A stretch of 64,000 nt of DNA from NCBI RefSeq assembly GCF_001273755.1, contig NZ_LGYA01000001.1, forward strand, positions 555,406 through 619,405, given 5' to 3'. The stretch comes from Peribacillus butanolivorans (GTDB taxonomy: Bacteria; Bacillota; Bacilli; Bacillales; DSM-1321). Shown piece by piece: positions 54,534 through 63,419 of the stretch (the first letter of the stretch is position 1; each line of letters begins with the position of its first letter). The notes beneath the pieces were generated by a model. The model did no database searches. It had not been told where the DNA came from and was given only the letters and a program-made list of their open reading frames with translations. The translations under genes and the position numbers were made by a program.

Positions 54534-54577
54534 AGGCTCTTGTCAGCCTTCAAAAAAGAAGAGTTCGACAAGAGCCT
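54534..54577 (-). promoter_or_regulatory. Leader hairpin of sfnG (possible attenuator)
   Basis: On the minus strand AGGCTCTTGTC (54577-54567) pairs with GACAAGAGCCT (54544-54534), an 11-bp perfect stem with a 22-base loop, followed by TTCTTTATG. It lies about 60 bases before the sfnG start. The stem begins AGAGGCTC, as does the hairpin in the divergent leader. Confidence 0.55.
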
Positions 54578-54790
54578 CTGGTAAACCAGTCAGCATTTTT
54601 TGTTTTTTTAAGTACGTACACCTTTGTGAGAAAGTTTAATATACATTAAGCCTACCTGTCAAGTGAGTAATGAGAGGCGGATTTGTACCCTTTATAAAAA
54701 ACCATTCTTAACCATTACTTGACTAATGTGTTTAATAAGATTTAATATTAAAACGAAGATTCTGATAATTTAATAGCCGACTAGGTCACT

Positions 54791-54845
54791 AGAGGCTCCC
54801 AATTCAAGGTGGAATATATCTTGAGAGGGGAGTCTCTTTATTATT
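54791..54845 (+). promoter_or_regulatory. Leader hairpin of the SfnC-like gene (possible attenuator)
   Basis: AGAGGCTCCC (54791-54800) pairs with GGGAGTCTCT (54828-54837, one G-U), with an inner TCAAG/CTTGA stem, followed by TTATTATTTTTG. It sits about 40 bases before the gene and has terminator form without an upstream gene, so attenuation is plausible. Confidence 0.55.
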
Positions 54846-54882
54846 TTTGAGAAATAAAGACGAATTAAGGAGGACTCAATTA

Positions 54883-56068
54883 ATGAAAATAGCGAAAGAA
54901 AATAAGGCTGATTATCTTGAGATAGCTTCCTCATTAGCGAAGGAATTTGCTAAAACAGCAATTGAGCGAGATAAACGAGGAGGAACGGCAAAATTTGAGC
55001 GTGACTTACTTCGTGAAAGTGGTTTGCTTTCGCTTATAATTCCAAAATCCCTAGGAGGGAAAGGGGAAGATTGGAAAACAGTTTTACAATTAACACGTGA
55101 ACTGGCAAAAGTGGATGGATCGATCGCTCATTTATTCGGATATCATTTCTTATGTTTGACATCTGTCCACTTATTCGGATCTCCATTTCAGAAAGAGAAG
55201 TTATATAAGGAAACGGCCGAAAAAAATTTGTTCTGGGGAAATGCCTTTAATCCGCGGGATGAAAATTTGCTATTGAAGAAAGAAAACTCACAATGGATAT
55301 TGAGTGGAAAAAAAAAGCTTTTGTTCAGGGGCAATGGATTCTGCCCGCTTATTGATTTCTGCTAAGAGCACAGGTTTTGATCGACCTGTTATTGCTGTAA
55401 TTCCAACTAATCGAAAAGGAATTATTATACAGGATGATTGGGATAGTTTTGGACAGCGGCAAACAGACAGCGGGACTGTTATTTTTAATGAAGTGTTACT
55501 GAAAAATGAAGAGGTGCTTGATTATTATGAACAAGATCTCCAAGGTTTGTTTCCTACACTAAGGACACATATTGCCCAAACAATTTTGGTTCATGTGATA
55601 CTAGGAGTAGCGGAAGGAGCCTTTGAGGAAGCAAAGAACTATACAAAAAATGTGACCCGTCCTTGGTTGACATCAAATGTAGAAGATGCAACCAGCGATC
55701 CCTATACCATTCGCCATTATGGAGAATTATTCGTTCAATTAAAAGCTTCAGCTGCACTAGCTCAAAATGCTGCAGATGCCCTGCAGTATGTATGGGGAAA
55801 AGAGTGGTCACTAACTGAGCAGGAACGGGGAGAGTGCGGGATCACGATTGCAACAGCGAAGGTTTCCGTAGCGAAAACGGCATTAGAGGTAACGAATCGT
55901 ATGTTTGATGTAATGGGTGCAAGAGCTACCTCGGCTAGGTATCAGTATGATCGATTTTGGAGGAATATAAGAACCCATACATTGCATGATCCGATTGAAT
56001 ATAAAATTCGGGATATCGGCAATTGGGCCCTCAATTCTAAGGTGCCTGAAATTACACCTTATTCCTAA
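54883..56068 (+). pseudogene. SfnC-like acyl-CoA dehydrogenase-type flavoenzyme, frameshifted at A9
   Basis: An acyl-CoA dehydrogenase-fold enzyme of the group that includes SfnC/DszC flavin monooxygenases acting on sulfur compounds. The N-terminal half (to about 55310) and the C-terminal half (CSGAMDSARLLISAKSTGFD onward) are in different frames. The break is in a run of nine A (55308-55316); eight A would read SGKKSFCSGAMDSA, the expected continuous text. ATG 54883 follows AAGGAGG. If the frame is restored, the protein is about 395 residues. Transcriptional slippage, sequencing error or true loss are all possible. Confidence 0.82.
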
Positions 56069-56088
56069 CGAAGTAAACATGAATTATC

Positions 56089-57069
56089 TCAAGTTTTAAA
56101 AAAACCATCCGATTTAATCTTTGAAAAACGTCGATGGTAATACTTATCTAATGAATATCCGAAAAAGGAAGCGAGCATCTGTTGAAACAGCATTCCAAGT
56201 ACTACAGGAACCGCAACGGCAGCCGGGAAATAGGTGGTCGCAAGAACAGCTCCAGCACTGATGTTCCGCATCCCGCCGGTAAAAGTTAAGGTAATGACGT
56301 CTTCCTTTTCCCATTTTAATAATTTACCAATTATCCAAGAAAGAGCATAGCCTGAAGCGGCTATAAATAAAACCAAGAAGGTCATGATTATTAATTTTTT
56401 GTCGAAATGAGTTAAATAGGGTGCAATTTTTGAACTGTTCAATATTACAACAATTCCTACGCTTAGTTTGGAAAAAGGAGCTAAGCGGGGGGATAGACTT
56501 GTTTTTATCTTGCCTTTCGTAGTCTGATTCAAGAACATTGCCAGCATGGACGGAAGAACGACCATTCCGATTAACCCTTTCACCATTGACCACATATCCA
56601 TTTCGATTGAGCCGCCTCCGAAAAGGGCAACACTGTAAGGAACGATGAATGGAGAGAGCAGGGTGTCGATTAGGATAATGGTTAGAGCAAGTACGGCATT
56701 TCCTTTATAAATGGATACCCAAATCATACTGGTGACACCAGTTGGAATGACAACTGATAAGACTAAACCCGTAATCGTGAAGGCATCCCCACGAAAAACT
56801 AAATGGCCAAGGGCCCAGGCCCATATTGGCATAAGTACGTGCAGGATGATCAAAACGATGAAAACAGGTAAAGGGTGTGTGACTACCCGTTGTAGTGATT
56901 TAAAGTTTGAGCCTAAACTTCCTGCAAATGTGATGAAAGCCAATATCCATGGAACTAGAAATGTGTAGTCAGTTAAATGTTCGGCTAATAAGACGCCAAT
57001 AACAACGCTTATTGGTGTAATAAGCGGCATAGCTTTATCCATTTGTTTATTAATTGTCTTCAGCATCAT
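56089..57069 (-). CDS. Bile acid:sodium symporter (BASS) family transporter
   Basis: A 326-residue, about ten-helix membrane protein. The TGVTSMIWVSIYKGN crossover region and the TFTGGMRNISAGAVLATTYF segment (shown in part) mark the BASS family, sodium-coupled importers of organic anions; bacterial members move pantothenate precursors and keto acids. Convergent with the SfnC-like gene. An ATG one codon downstream of 57069 is equally usable. Substrate unknown. Confidence 0.85.
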   Translation of the reverse strand: MMLKTINKQMDKAMPLITPISVVIGVLLAEHLTDYTFLVPWILAFITFAGSLGSNFKSLQRVVTHPLPVFIVLIILHVLMPIWAWALGHLVFRGDAFTITGLVLSVVIPTGVTSMIWVSIYKGNAVLALTIILIDTLLSPFIVPYSVALFGGGSIEMDMWSMVKGLIGMVVLPSMLAMFLNQTTKGKIKTSLSPRLAPFSKLSVGIVVILNSSKIAPYLTHFDKKLIIMTFLVLFIAASGYALSWIIGKLLKWEKEDVITLTFTGGMRNISAGAVLATTYFPAAVAVPVVLGMLFQQMLASFFGYSLDKYYHRRFSKIKSDGFFKT

Positions 57070-57266
57070 TCATCCATCCATTTCCTACGTGAAATTCTTC
57101 ATAAGTAAGTTTACCATATTCAAAAATACGTATTTTAAAAGAATGAACTTTTGACTTAACGACTTCTACTATATACATAATAAATCCATTTAAGTAAAAT
57201 ATTAATATAAAGAGATTTTTATTTTAAAAATGTTAGCCGTTCAAAATAGAGGAGAGGGGAGTATCT

Positions 57267-57815
57267 ATGCAGAAAGATATAAAAAGTGAAGTATTTTCAT
57301 GGGTGAAATCTATCCTATTTGCTTTAATAATCGTGTTTATTTGCAACCAGTTTTTATTTACCCCAGTGATTGTTAAAGGTAAATCAATGGAGCCAACTTA
57401 TGAAAACAATGACAGGATTGTAGTTACAAAAATCGGTAAGATCGAACATTTTGATATGGTCGTATTTCATGCTCCTGATGCAGATAAGAAGTATATCAAA
57501 AGGGTGATCGGCCTTCCAGGTGACAGTGTGGAAATGAAAAAAGACTTACTATATATCAATGGGAAAAAGTATACAGAACCATATTTGAAAACAAAAAAAG
57601 AGGAAATTCCACCTGAAGAAAATCTGACGGAGAATTTTACCCTGCAAAATCTATTAGGGAAATCCAAAGTACCCAATGGTTATTTATTTGTCATGGGAGA
57701 TAATCGTAGGGATAGCTGGGATGGCAGAAGATTTGGTTTTATATCCGAGGAATCACTTGTGGGTAAAGTGGAATTTCGTTTCTATCCATTAAATGAACTA
57801 GGGATGCCACAGTAA
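57267..57815 (+). CDS. Type I signal peptidase (SipS/LepB)
   Basis: A 182-residue membrane protease that removes signal peptides. One N-terminal helix (ILFALIIVFICNQFLFTPVIV) anchors it. The catalytic serine is S40 in GKSMEPT and the general-base lysine is K78 in KYIKRVIGLPGD; the final box GDNRRDSWDGRRFG is conserved. Length agrees with Bacillus SipS-type enzymes. GGAGAGGGGAG lies upstream. Bacillus species carry several paralogues, so the exact orthologue is not assigned. Confidence 0.93.
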   Translation: MQKDIKSEVFSWVKSILFALIIVFICNQFLFTPVIVKGKSMEPTYENNDRIVVTKIGKIEHFDMVVFHAPDADKKYIKRVIGLPGDSVEMKKDLLYINGKKYTEPYLKTKKEEIPPEENLTENFTLQNLLGKSKVPNGYLFVMGDNRRDSWDGRRFGFISEESLVGKVEFRFYPLNELGMPQ

Positions 57816-57925
57816 AAATTATAAACTTGGAATACGCGTGTGTTAATTATCCATATTACTTGAGGAGAAATTTTATAGCGTAATAATATGGACTAAGTTG
57901 TATTTATAGCAGATGATAGATTAAG

Positions 57926-57953
57926 AACCTTTTCCAATGGTTAAGGTTTTTTA
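57926..57953 (+). terminator. Hairpin with U-run before cobT
   Basis: AACCTT (57926-57931) pairs with AAGGTT (57943-57948) followed by TTTTATTTT. It could end the signal peptidase transcript. Confidence 0.5.
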
Positions 57954-57979
57954 TTTTGAATTTTGGAGGTTTTTTCATA

Positions 57980-59026
57980 ATGAAGAATGAATTAGCCACT
58001 CTCTCCATCCCAATGCTGGATGAAGAAATGGGACAGCAGGTAAAAAGGTATGTGGATTCTCTGACAGTTCCGCAGGGAAGTTTGGGACGGCTAGAAGAAT
58101 TAATAATTGAATTAGCAAAGATGACAGGTGAAGCCTTTCCTGAAGTATCGAGACCGGGCGTGATTGTGTTTGCAGCCGATCATGGGATTACGGATGAGGG
58201 GGTTTCCGCTTATCCAAAAGAAGTGACAGAACAAATGGCTCTCAATTTCCTGAATAACGGAGCCGCCATCAATGTATTCAGCCGTGCGATTCATGCTTTT
58301 TTTGACATAGTTGATATCGGGATTGACGCTGATATTGAAGCACCGGAATTAACTTCAAGGAAGGTCCGCCGTGGAACAAGAAACTTCTATAAAGAAGATG
58401 CGATGACACGGGAAGAGGTAAACCAAGCGCTTGAAATCGGGTATGAGCGCGCACAGAAAATGATTGAACAGGGAGCGAAATGTCTAATCCTCGGTGAAAT
58501 GGGAATCGGAAATACGACAGCTAGTTCTGCAATCATCTCCGTTATTAGCGGGAAGAGCGTAGAATCGCTTGTAGGCCAGGGAACAGGACTAAAAAGTGAA
58601 GGTATTTTACATAAACAAAGAATTATTGAAGAAGCAATCTTATTAAGAAAACCTATTCCTGATGATCCAATCGATATTCTGATGAAAATTGGCGGATTCG
58701 AAATTGCCGGGATGGCAGGAGCCATGCTTGCAGCAGCCAATAACCGAATTCCCATTCTTGTTGATGGTTTTATTACAACGACGGCTGCTGTAATTGCAAA
58801 CCTGATTTCGGGTCGTGCATCTGATTATATGTTTGTCGGACATCAATCCGCAGAGCCGGGACATAAAACGGCCATTGAATTGCTTGGTAAAGAGCCAATT
58901 CTTCAACTGGGAATGAGAATAGGAGAAGGAACAGGAGCCGCAGTTGCTTTTCCTATTCTTAAGTCGGCGACATTGGTCATAAAGGAAATGGCAACATTTG
59001 AGTCGGCAGGTGTGTCAAACAAATAA
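57980..59026 (+). CDS. cobT: Nicotinate-nucleotide--dimethylbenzimidazole phosphoribosyltransferase CobT
   Basis: A 348-residue enzyme that activates the lower base of cobalamin. Family motifs are VFAADHGITDEGVSAYP, EMGIGNTTASSA, DGFITTTAAVIA and the catalytic glutamate in GMRIGEGTGAAVAFPIL. ATG 57980 follows TTGGAGG; the frame is open 24 bases earlier without a site. No other cobalamin genes adjoin it and no cobalamin riboswitch is evident, so it may serve salvage of cobalamin precursors. Confidence 0.95.
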   Translation: MKNELATLSIPMLDEEMGQQVKRYVDSLTVPQGSLGRLEELIIELAKMTGEAFPEVSRPGVIVFAADHGITDEGVSAYPKEVTEQMALNFLNNGAAINVFSRAIHAFFDIVDIGIDADIEAPELTSRKVRRGTRNFYKEDAMTREEVNQALEIGYERAQKMIEQGAKCLILGEMGIGNTTASSAIISVISGKSVESLVGQGTGLKSEGILHKQRIIEEAILLRKPIPDDPIDILMKIGGFEIAGMAGAMLAAANNRIPILVDGFITTTAAVIANLISGRASDYMFVGHQSAEPGHKTAIELLGKEPILQLGMRIGEGTGAAVAFPILKSATLVIKEMATFESAGVSNK

Positions 59027-59161
59027 TAATTATAATAAGAAGGAGGCTTTCTATATGAAGGCCTCTTATTTTTATGTAAAAAGACCTGCTAAGAAAAAAC
59101 CATCATGCATCTACCGTGATTTCTTGTTTTTTACCATGAGCGGTTCGGTGCATCCGCTTTA

Positions 59162-59443
59162 TTAGGTTTTGTTATTATGTTCCAAAGTTATTACTACATT
59201 ACCCTTTTTGTGTCCTTTTTCTACATAGCTATGGGCCTCGACAATTTGTTCCAACGGATAGTGCCTATCTATGACAGATTTTATCTTTCCCGCCTCAATA
59301 AGCTCTTTGAGAAAGATTAGATCCTCAGTGCTTCCGGGTGTTATTCCACCTATTACTTTCTTGCTGCCTATCATTGAAGTCCAAAGCATTTGAACAAACT
59401 GTGGTAGCCCAGCGACAGCTGCAAGATAGAATAACGAGAACAA
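59162..59443 (-). pseudogene. C-terminal fragment of a zinc-type alcohol dehydrogenase (MDR)
   Basis: About 93 residues match only the C-terminus of NAD(P)-dependent MDR dehydrogenases: [26 protein letters not shown] (in part), then [18 protein letters not shown]. The first 230 or so residues, including catalytic and cofactor-binding regions, are missing and no start with a binding site is present. The upstream minus-strand sequence is not coding. Remnant of a deleted gene. Confidence 0.75.
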
Positions 59444-59693
59444 AGGAGAGTTATTTACTGAAACGTAATATCTCTGTTAGAATTTTCAAGAATATGGATA
59501 CCGATATTCAGTATTTAAAGTTTAGAAAAGAGAGTTTTTTGATAGACAAAAGATTACTATCCTTGCTCCACTAATAGGTGCGATTCTTCATTAAGAAGGA
59601 TCGCCTTTCCTTATGCAGATAAAGGGGCAGGATAGTTGATCTTTGGTGTCGTAATTGACTCAAACTATTCATTAAGAAGAATGTAAATCAGCT

Positions 59694-59717
59694 AAAAAAG
59701 AGGATATTAAATCCTCT
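59694..59717 (-). terminator. Terminator of the small ORF pair
   Basis: AGAGGAT/ATCCTCT (59699-59705 with 59711-59717), 5-base loop; minus strand continues with UUUUUU. Confidence 0.7.
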
Positions 59718-59721
59718 CAGT

Positions 59722-59853
59722 TTATTTGTCTTTATCTAATTGTTCATCAGATTTTTGGACGATTTCTTTTAATTCTTCTATGTCACCTTTAGCATTAATA
59801 ATTTCAAAGATCTCATTTAAGCCTTCTGAGGTTTTTTCATCTTCTGTTTTCAC
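59722..59853 (-). CDS. Small acidic protein (43 aa), unknown
   Basis: GTG 59853 follows AGGAGGGG with four bases between and encodes 43 hydrophilic residues, helical and acidic (LNEIFEIINAKGDIEELKEI). It starts 10 bases after the stop of a 30-aa hydrophobic ORF, with its binding site overlapping that stop, so the pair is translationally linked. A terminator follows. No family recognised. Confidence 0.6.
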   Translation of the reverse strand: MKTEDEKTSEGLNEIFEIINAKGDIEELKEIVQKSDEQLDKDK

Positions 59854-59863
59854 TTTACCCCTC

Positions 59864-59956
59864 CTAATTGTGGTTATTTATAAGGTCTCCAAAAACTAGA
59901 AGATAAAACATTAAAAGAAAAAAAGGGATTAGGAAAAGTGTACAAGTTGATTTCAT
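59864..59956 (-). CDS. Small hydrophobic peptide (30 aa), unknown
   Basis: ATG 59956 follows GGAGGGG by seven bases and encodes 30 residues: a short N-terminus, one strongly hydrophobic helix (LFLIPFFLLMFYLLVFG) and a polar tail. It overlaps the binding site of the 43-aa gene downstream. The form (hydrophobic peptide plus small hydrophilic partner) resembles peptide-partner or toxin-type pairs, but nothing proves this. Confidence 0.5.
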   Translation of the reverse strand: MKSTCTLFLIPFFLLMFYLLVFGDLINNHN

Positions 59957-60415
59957 AATAAAACCCCTCCAAATAGGAGAGGTTGTAAAGGTTTTATGGA
60001 GTTGTTTAAGTTGGTAACACTTCCCGATATTACACATCAAAGGCTGCTTGTGCTTTTGTAATTTGAAGTTAGCTAATTAAGTTAATTCTTCCTTACCGGC
60101 AATGATATCATAGCGTCTGCTTGCTGTTGTAATTGGTCATGTAGAATTGAACTTCTGTTTCAGCACGAAAGTATTTTTCTTTTGATATGAGGATCGAGGT
60201 GTGTTCGAATTCTAGAGAGAAAGTACTTGTTCAACTACAGGTGCGTTAGTTGATTAAGGAACACAAAAATGACTAAGGTTTTTAGGTATTGATTTAGTGA
60301 AAGGGTCTTAAAAATAATCAATTTCTTTAAACTTTTCAATGAAGATTTCATACTTAGATTTAAAATGAACAAATCTCAATAGCATTAATTTGATTAAATT
60401 TTATTTAAAGCTACA
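59957..60415. other. Intergenic region before the PAS activator
   Basis: About 460 bases without a supported gene. On the minus strand near 60070-60200 short open pieces (for example LHDQLQQQADAMISLPVRKN before a stop) look like a decayed coding remnant, but no start or binding site is present. Confidence 0.35.
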
Positions 60416-61816
60416 TTACTCAGGAGAGAGTTGACTTTGATATTTCTTCATTTTTCGAACGACAGAAGGCTGGCTAATGCCTAAAAATTTAGCCATTTCA
60501 TATGTGGACTTACATTGTTTATGTGCTTTCATCATCATCCATTTTTCCACTTGTTCAAGAGCTGTCTTGAGATCGCTGTCCTCAACCATCATTTGATCGA
60601 TCATTAGGGTATCATCCTTTTTCTCCAAAGATTCTTGACTATGAAAATAGGAGGGGAGGAAGCCTGGGAAAATAATGGAGTCTTCGGAAGTCAAAATGAG
60701 CCGTTCAATTAAGTTTTCTAATTCACGTACGTTCCCGGACCATTTATGCTGGATGAGGATTTCGTATGTGGAGGGGTGCAATTTTTTGTCGGTCTTGTAT
60801 TTCTTGTTAATGATCTCGAGATTATGATTGATTAAGATGGCAATATCCTCTTTTCTTTCTCGTAAAGGTGGGATATGGACAGGAATCACGTTTAAGCGGT
60901 AATACAAATCGAGCCTAAATGATCCTTTTTCTACCATTTCTTCGAGGTTTTGATTTGTTGCTGTTACGAGCCGAAAGTCTATCTTATGCTCTTTTTTTCC
61001 ACCCACTCTTTTAAAGGTTTTCTCCTGCAGAACATTTAATAATTTCACCTGCATATCCAGGGGAAGTTCTCCGATTTCATCTAGAAATAAGGTTCCGTTA
61101 TGTGCCAGTTCAATCAATCCTTGTTTCCCATGCTTTTGCGCCCCTGTGAAGGATCCTGCTTCGTATCCAAACATTTCAGATTCAAAAAGACTTTCTGGAA
61201 TGGTACTGCAGTTGACTTCGATGAATGGTTCTTTACTGCGATAGCTCTGATTATGGAGCCTTCGGGCAAAGACGCTCTTTCCAACCCCCGATTCCCCGAG
61301 AAGCATGACAGTAGCATCCGTTTTTGAAACACGGAGTATCGTTTTGGCGATTTGCCGCATTTCCTTGCTTCGATAGATAAGTTCTTCCTGTTCCCGAAGT
61401 TCCTCGACCTCAGTTTGGTAGTCTTGAACCTTTTTCTTCAATTGTCCGTATTGATCCTGTAGGTTTCTGATTTCTGTTTGGTCCTGGGCATAACTAACGA
61501 CGCGAACCAATTCACCATCATCATTAAAGATTGGATATGCAGTCGACATGACAATTTTTCCCGTCTTCGTATGTTGCATGATTTGAATAGGTGTTCGTTC
61601 TTTCAAAACCATAGCGGTGATCGATGGAGAAAGTATTCCTTCAGTTTCCAGCTGGTAAACCGATTTTCCAAGATAATGGTCAGGCTCAATTCCATAAATC
61701 CACCAGTGGTTAGGATTCGTAAATAAAATAAAACCCTTTTCATCGGTCACGGTAATATTGTTATTGGATGTGCTGATGATGGTGTCCAATACTCTTTTCA
61801 CATTGTTATCACTCAT
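60416..61816 (-). CDS. PAS-domain sigma-54-dependent activator
   Basis: A 466-residue enhancer-binding protein: PAS sensor (residues about 10-120, ITVTDEKGFILFTNPNHWW), coiled coil (LQDQYGQLKKKVQDYQTEVE, about 120-150), AAA+ domain with Walker A GESGVGKSVFA and LFLDEIGELP, and a TyrR/HTH-8-type C-terminus (YEMAKFLGISQPSVVRKMKKY). The sigma-54 contact loop reads GSFTGA instead of GAFTGA, a known tolerated variant. It is divergent from the broken membrane gene and the xdhC cluster, its possible target. I found no clear -24/-12 promoter in the window for it. Confidence 0.88.
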   Translation of the reverse strand: MSDNNVKRVLDTIISTSNNNITVTDEKGFILFTNPNHWWIYGIEPDHYLGKSVYQLETEGILSPSITAMVLKERTPIQIMQHTKTGKIVMSTAYPIFNDDGELVRVVSYAQDQTEIRNLQDQYGQLKKKVQDYQTEVEELREQEELIYRSKEMRQIAKTILRVSKTDATVMLLGESGVGKSVFARRLHNQSYRSKEPFIEVNCSTIPESLFESEMFGYEAGSFTGAQKHGKQGLIELAHNGTLFLDEIGELPLDMQVKLLNVLQEKTFKRVGGKKEHKIDFRLVTATNQNLEEMVEKGSFRLDLYYRLNVIPVHIPPLRERKEDIAILINHNLEIINKKYKTDKKLHPSTYEILIQHKWSGNVRELENLIERLILTSEDSIIFPGFLPSYFHSQESLEKKDDTLMIDQMMVEDSDLKTALEQVEKWMMMKAHKQCKSTYEMAKFLGISQPSVVRKMKKYQSQLSPE

Positions 61817-61854
61817 TATTTTCTCCTTATCTATTGTTCTAGTGATTCAAATAT

Positions 61855-61901
61855 AAATCAAAAACAAGGGTAAAATCAAGAATTTTCAGTTATTTTGATT
61901 T
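61855..61901. promoter_or_regulatory. Inverted repeat between divergent genes
   Basis: AAATCAAAA (61855-61863) and TTTTGATTT (61893-61901) form an inverted pair, with another AAAATCAAG between them. It lies just upstream of the PAS activator and may be its operator or a shared regulatory region. Confidence 0.4.
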
Positions 61902-61916
61902 GGAAGTGAATCATTT

Positions 61917-62154
61917 GTGACCAGGATCTTTTTGGTCAGCTTTGCTTTAGCAGCCTTTGTTCAAATGGTGGTGGGCTTTTATTCTAATAAATTTATAAAG
62001 CGTGCAGTTTTTGTTGGTGGAGCTGGTGCGACGATAATTTTATTTATGCTTTTAACTCTTTTTACAACGAGTTGTACAGTAAGGAATATTAGGCTGTGTT
62101 TCGTATCTAATCGCAGCAATAGGACTGATTCTTTTGGCATTTTTATCTAGGTGA
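61917..62154 (+). pseudogene. Small membrane protein gene, frameshifted
   Basis: GTG 61917 opens a frame of hydrophobic helices (FLVSFALAAFVQMVVGFY and AGATIILFMLLTLFTTSC). The hydrophobic text continues in another frame as GCVSYLIAAIGLILLAFLSR to a stop at 62154. The two together give a protein of about 75-80 residues with three helices. A terminator follows at about 62288. Not recognised; either a real frameshift or a sequencing error. Confidence 0.5.
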
Positions 62155-62286
62155 GCGGTTCATATAAAGGCGGTTTATCGCTATTTTATGTTTTGTTGCT
62201 CTTTCACTGTTTCTTAGCATAGTTTTAGTAAGAAAGAATACTAAATAGATAGTATAGAGAGAAATTTTTTTGTGAAAAAATGGATA

Positions 62287-62308
62287 GAAAAGGGATTTTC
62301 CCTTTTTA
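62287..62308 (+). terminator. Terminator upstream of xdhC
   Basis: AAAAGGGA (62288-62295) pairs with TCCCTTTT (62299-62306), followed by TATC. Confidence 0.55.
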
Positions 62309-62369
62309 TCTTTCACTTTCTTCATAAAGGTCAATAATTAACTCTTAGCAGGCAGGAGGAGAAACGGAT

Positions 62370-63419
62370 ATGTCACGGTTACAAGAGTTTAAAGATGTAT
62401 TTAAAAATATTAAATTAACATGGGAACGTAACGAACAAGCGGTGATTGCCATGCAAATTAGTGTGAAAGGTTCTACCTACAGACTGCCAGGTACCAAAAT
62501 GATGATGGCTTCTGATGGGCAAATGTTCGGTACGATAAGCGGAGGATGTTTGGAAAGCGATCTTTTTGGGTGGGCAGAAAAGGCAATGGAAATGAAAAGG
62601 CCTTTAACACATAAATACGATTTAAGTGAAAATGAAGTGTGGGGTTTAGGAATAGGATGCAAAGGGATTCTTGAAATGCTCATTCTACCTATAGATCAAA
62701 ATGATGTATTTTGGAAAAAAACAGAAGAAATTATCCAGAAGGGTCAAGCTTTCTCTTGTGTACTGGAAATACCTACTGGGAGGAGGTTATTGATTGAAAA
62801 AGAAGGTAATATAATTGGGGATTTGGATAATCTCCCCTGCGAGGTTGTTGAAAAAGCAAGAAATAGTATGGACACGCAAACTCGTGCAGAAATAATGAGC
62901 TGTGACGGAAGCAGATTTCTAATTGATGCAGTTAAACCTGGGGAAAAATTAATTGTTGCGGGAGCCGGAAGGGATGCAGTACCTGTGGCTGATTTGGCTG
63001 CTAAAGCTGGTTTTTCAGTTACTGTATTAGATTCACGTGTGGAATTTAACAACCCTCGACTTTTCCCCTTTGTTATACATTTAATCGAAAATCCTGAAGA
63101 GATTAATTCAAATAATGTCACGGATTCATGGTGGATCATCATGAATCATTACCAAGAGATTGATGAAAAGGCATTACAACTTGCTTTGAAAAGTAATCCA
63201 CGGTACATCGGTGTTCTTGGTCCTATGGCTAGAACAAAAGAAATGCTTATAAATATTGGACAAACTTTTTCCGATGGGCCGATACATTCACCAATTGGTT
63301 TGGATCTAGGAGCTGAAACGATGGAGGAAGTAGCCATAAGTATTGTTGCTGAACTAATGACAGTCAAAAATGGTAGAAATCCGGTTCCACTCCATGGAAA
63401 GACGAAAATCCATGCTTAA
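62370..63419 (+). CDS. XdhC/CoxI-family molybdenum hydroxylase maturation factor
   Basis: A 349-residue protein that binds molybdenum cofactor and delivers it, sulfurated, to xanthine dehydrogenase-type hydroxylases. The N-terminal XdhC/CoxI domain has the SGGCLES cysteine motif (about residue 58). The C-terminal Rossmann-like XdhC domain has VAGAGRDAVPVADLAAKAGF and LGPMARTKEM. ATG follows GCAGGAGGAG. The next gene overlaps by eight bases. The downstream cluster beyond the window probably contains the hydroxylase subunits. Confidence 0.92.
   Translation: MSRLQEFKDVFKNIKLTWERNEQAVIAMQISVKGSTYRLPGTKMMMASDGQMFGTISGGCLESDLFGWAEKAMEMKRPLTHKYDLSENEVWGLGIGCKGILEMLILPIDQNDVFWKKTEEIIQKGQAFSCVLEIPTGRRLLIEKEGNIIGDLDNLPCEVVEKARNSMDTQTRAEIMSCDGSRFLIDAVKPGEKLIVAGAGRDAVPVADLAAKAGFSVTVLDSRVEFNNPRLFPFVIHLIENPEEINSNNVTDSWWIIMNHYQEIDEKALQLALKSNPRYIGVLGPMARTKEMLINIGQTFSDGPIHSPIGLDLGAETMEEVAISIVAELMTVKNGRNPVPLHGKTKIHA

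Noticed and set aside
57816-57979. Possible cobalamin riboswitch upstream of cobT
   Set aside because: The leader is only about 160 bases and none of the conserved B12-box text is visible; only simple hairpins are seen.
62154-62369. Possible sigma-54 promoter upstream of xdhC (GTTGCT near 62196)
   Set aside because: No GG dinucleotide at the required -24 distance.
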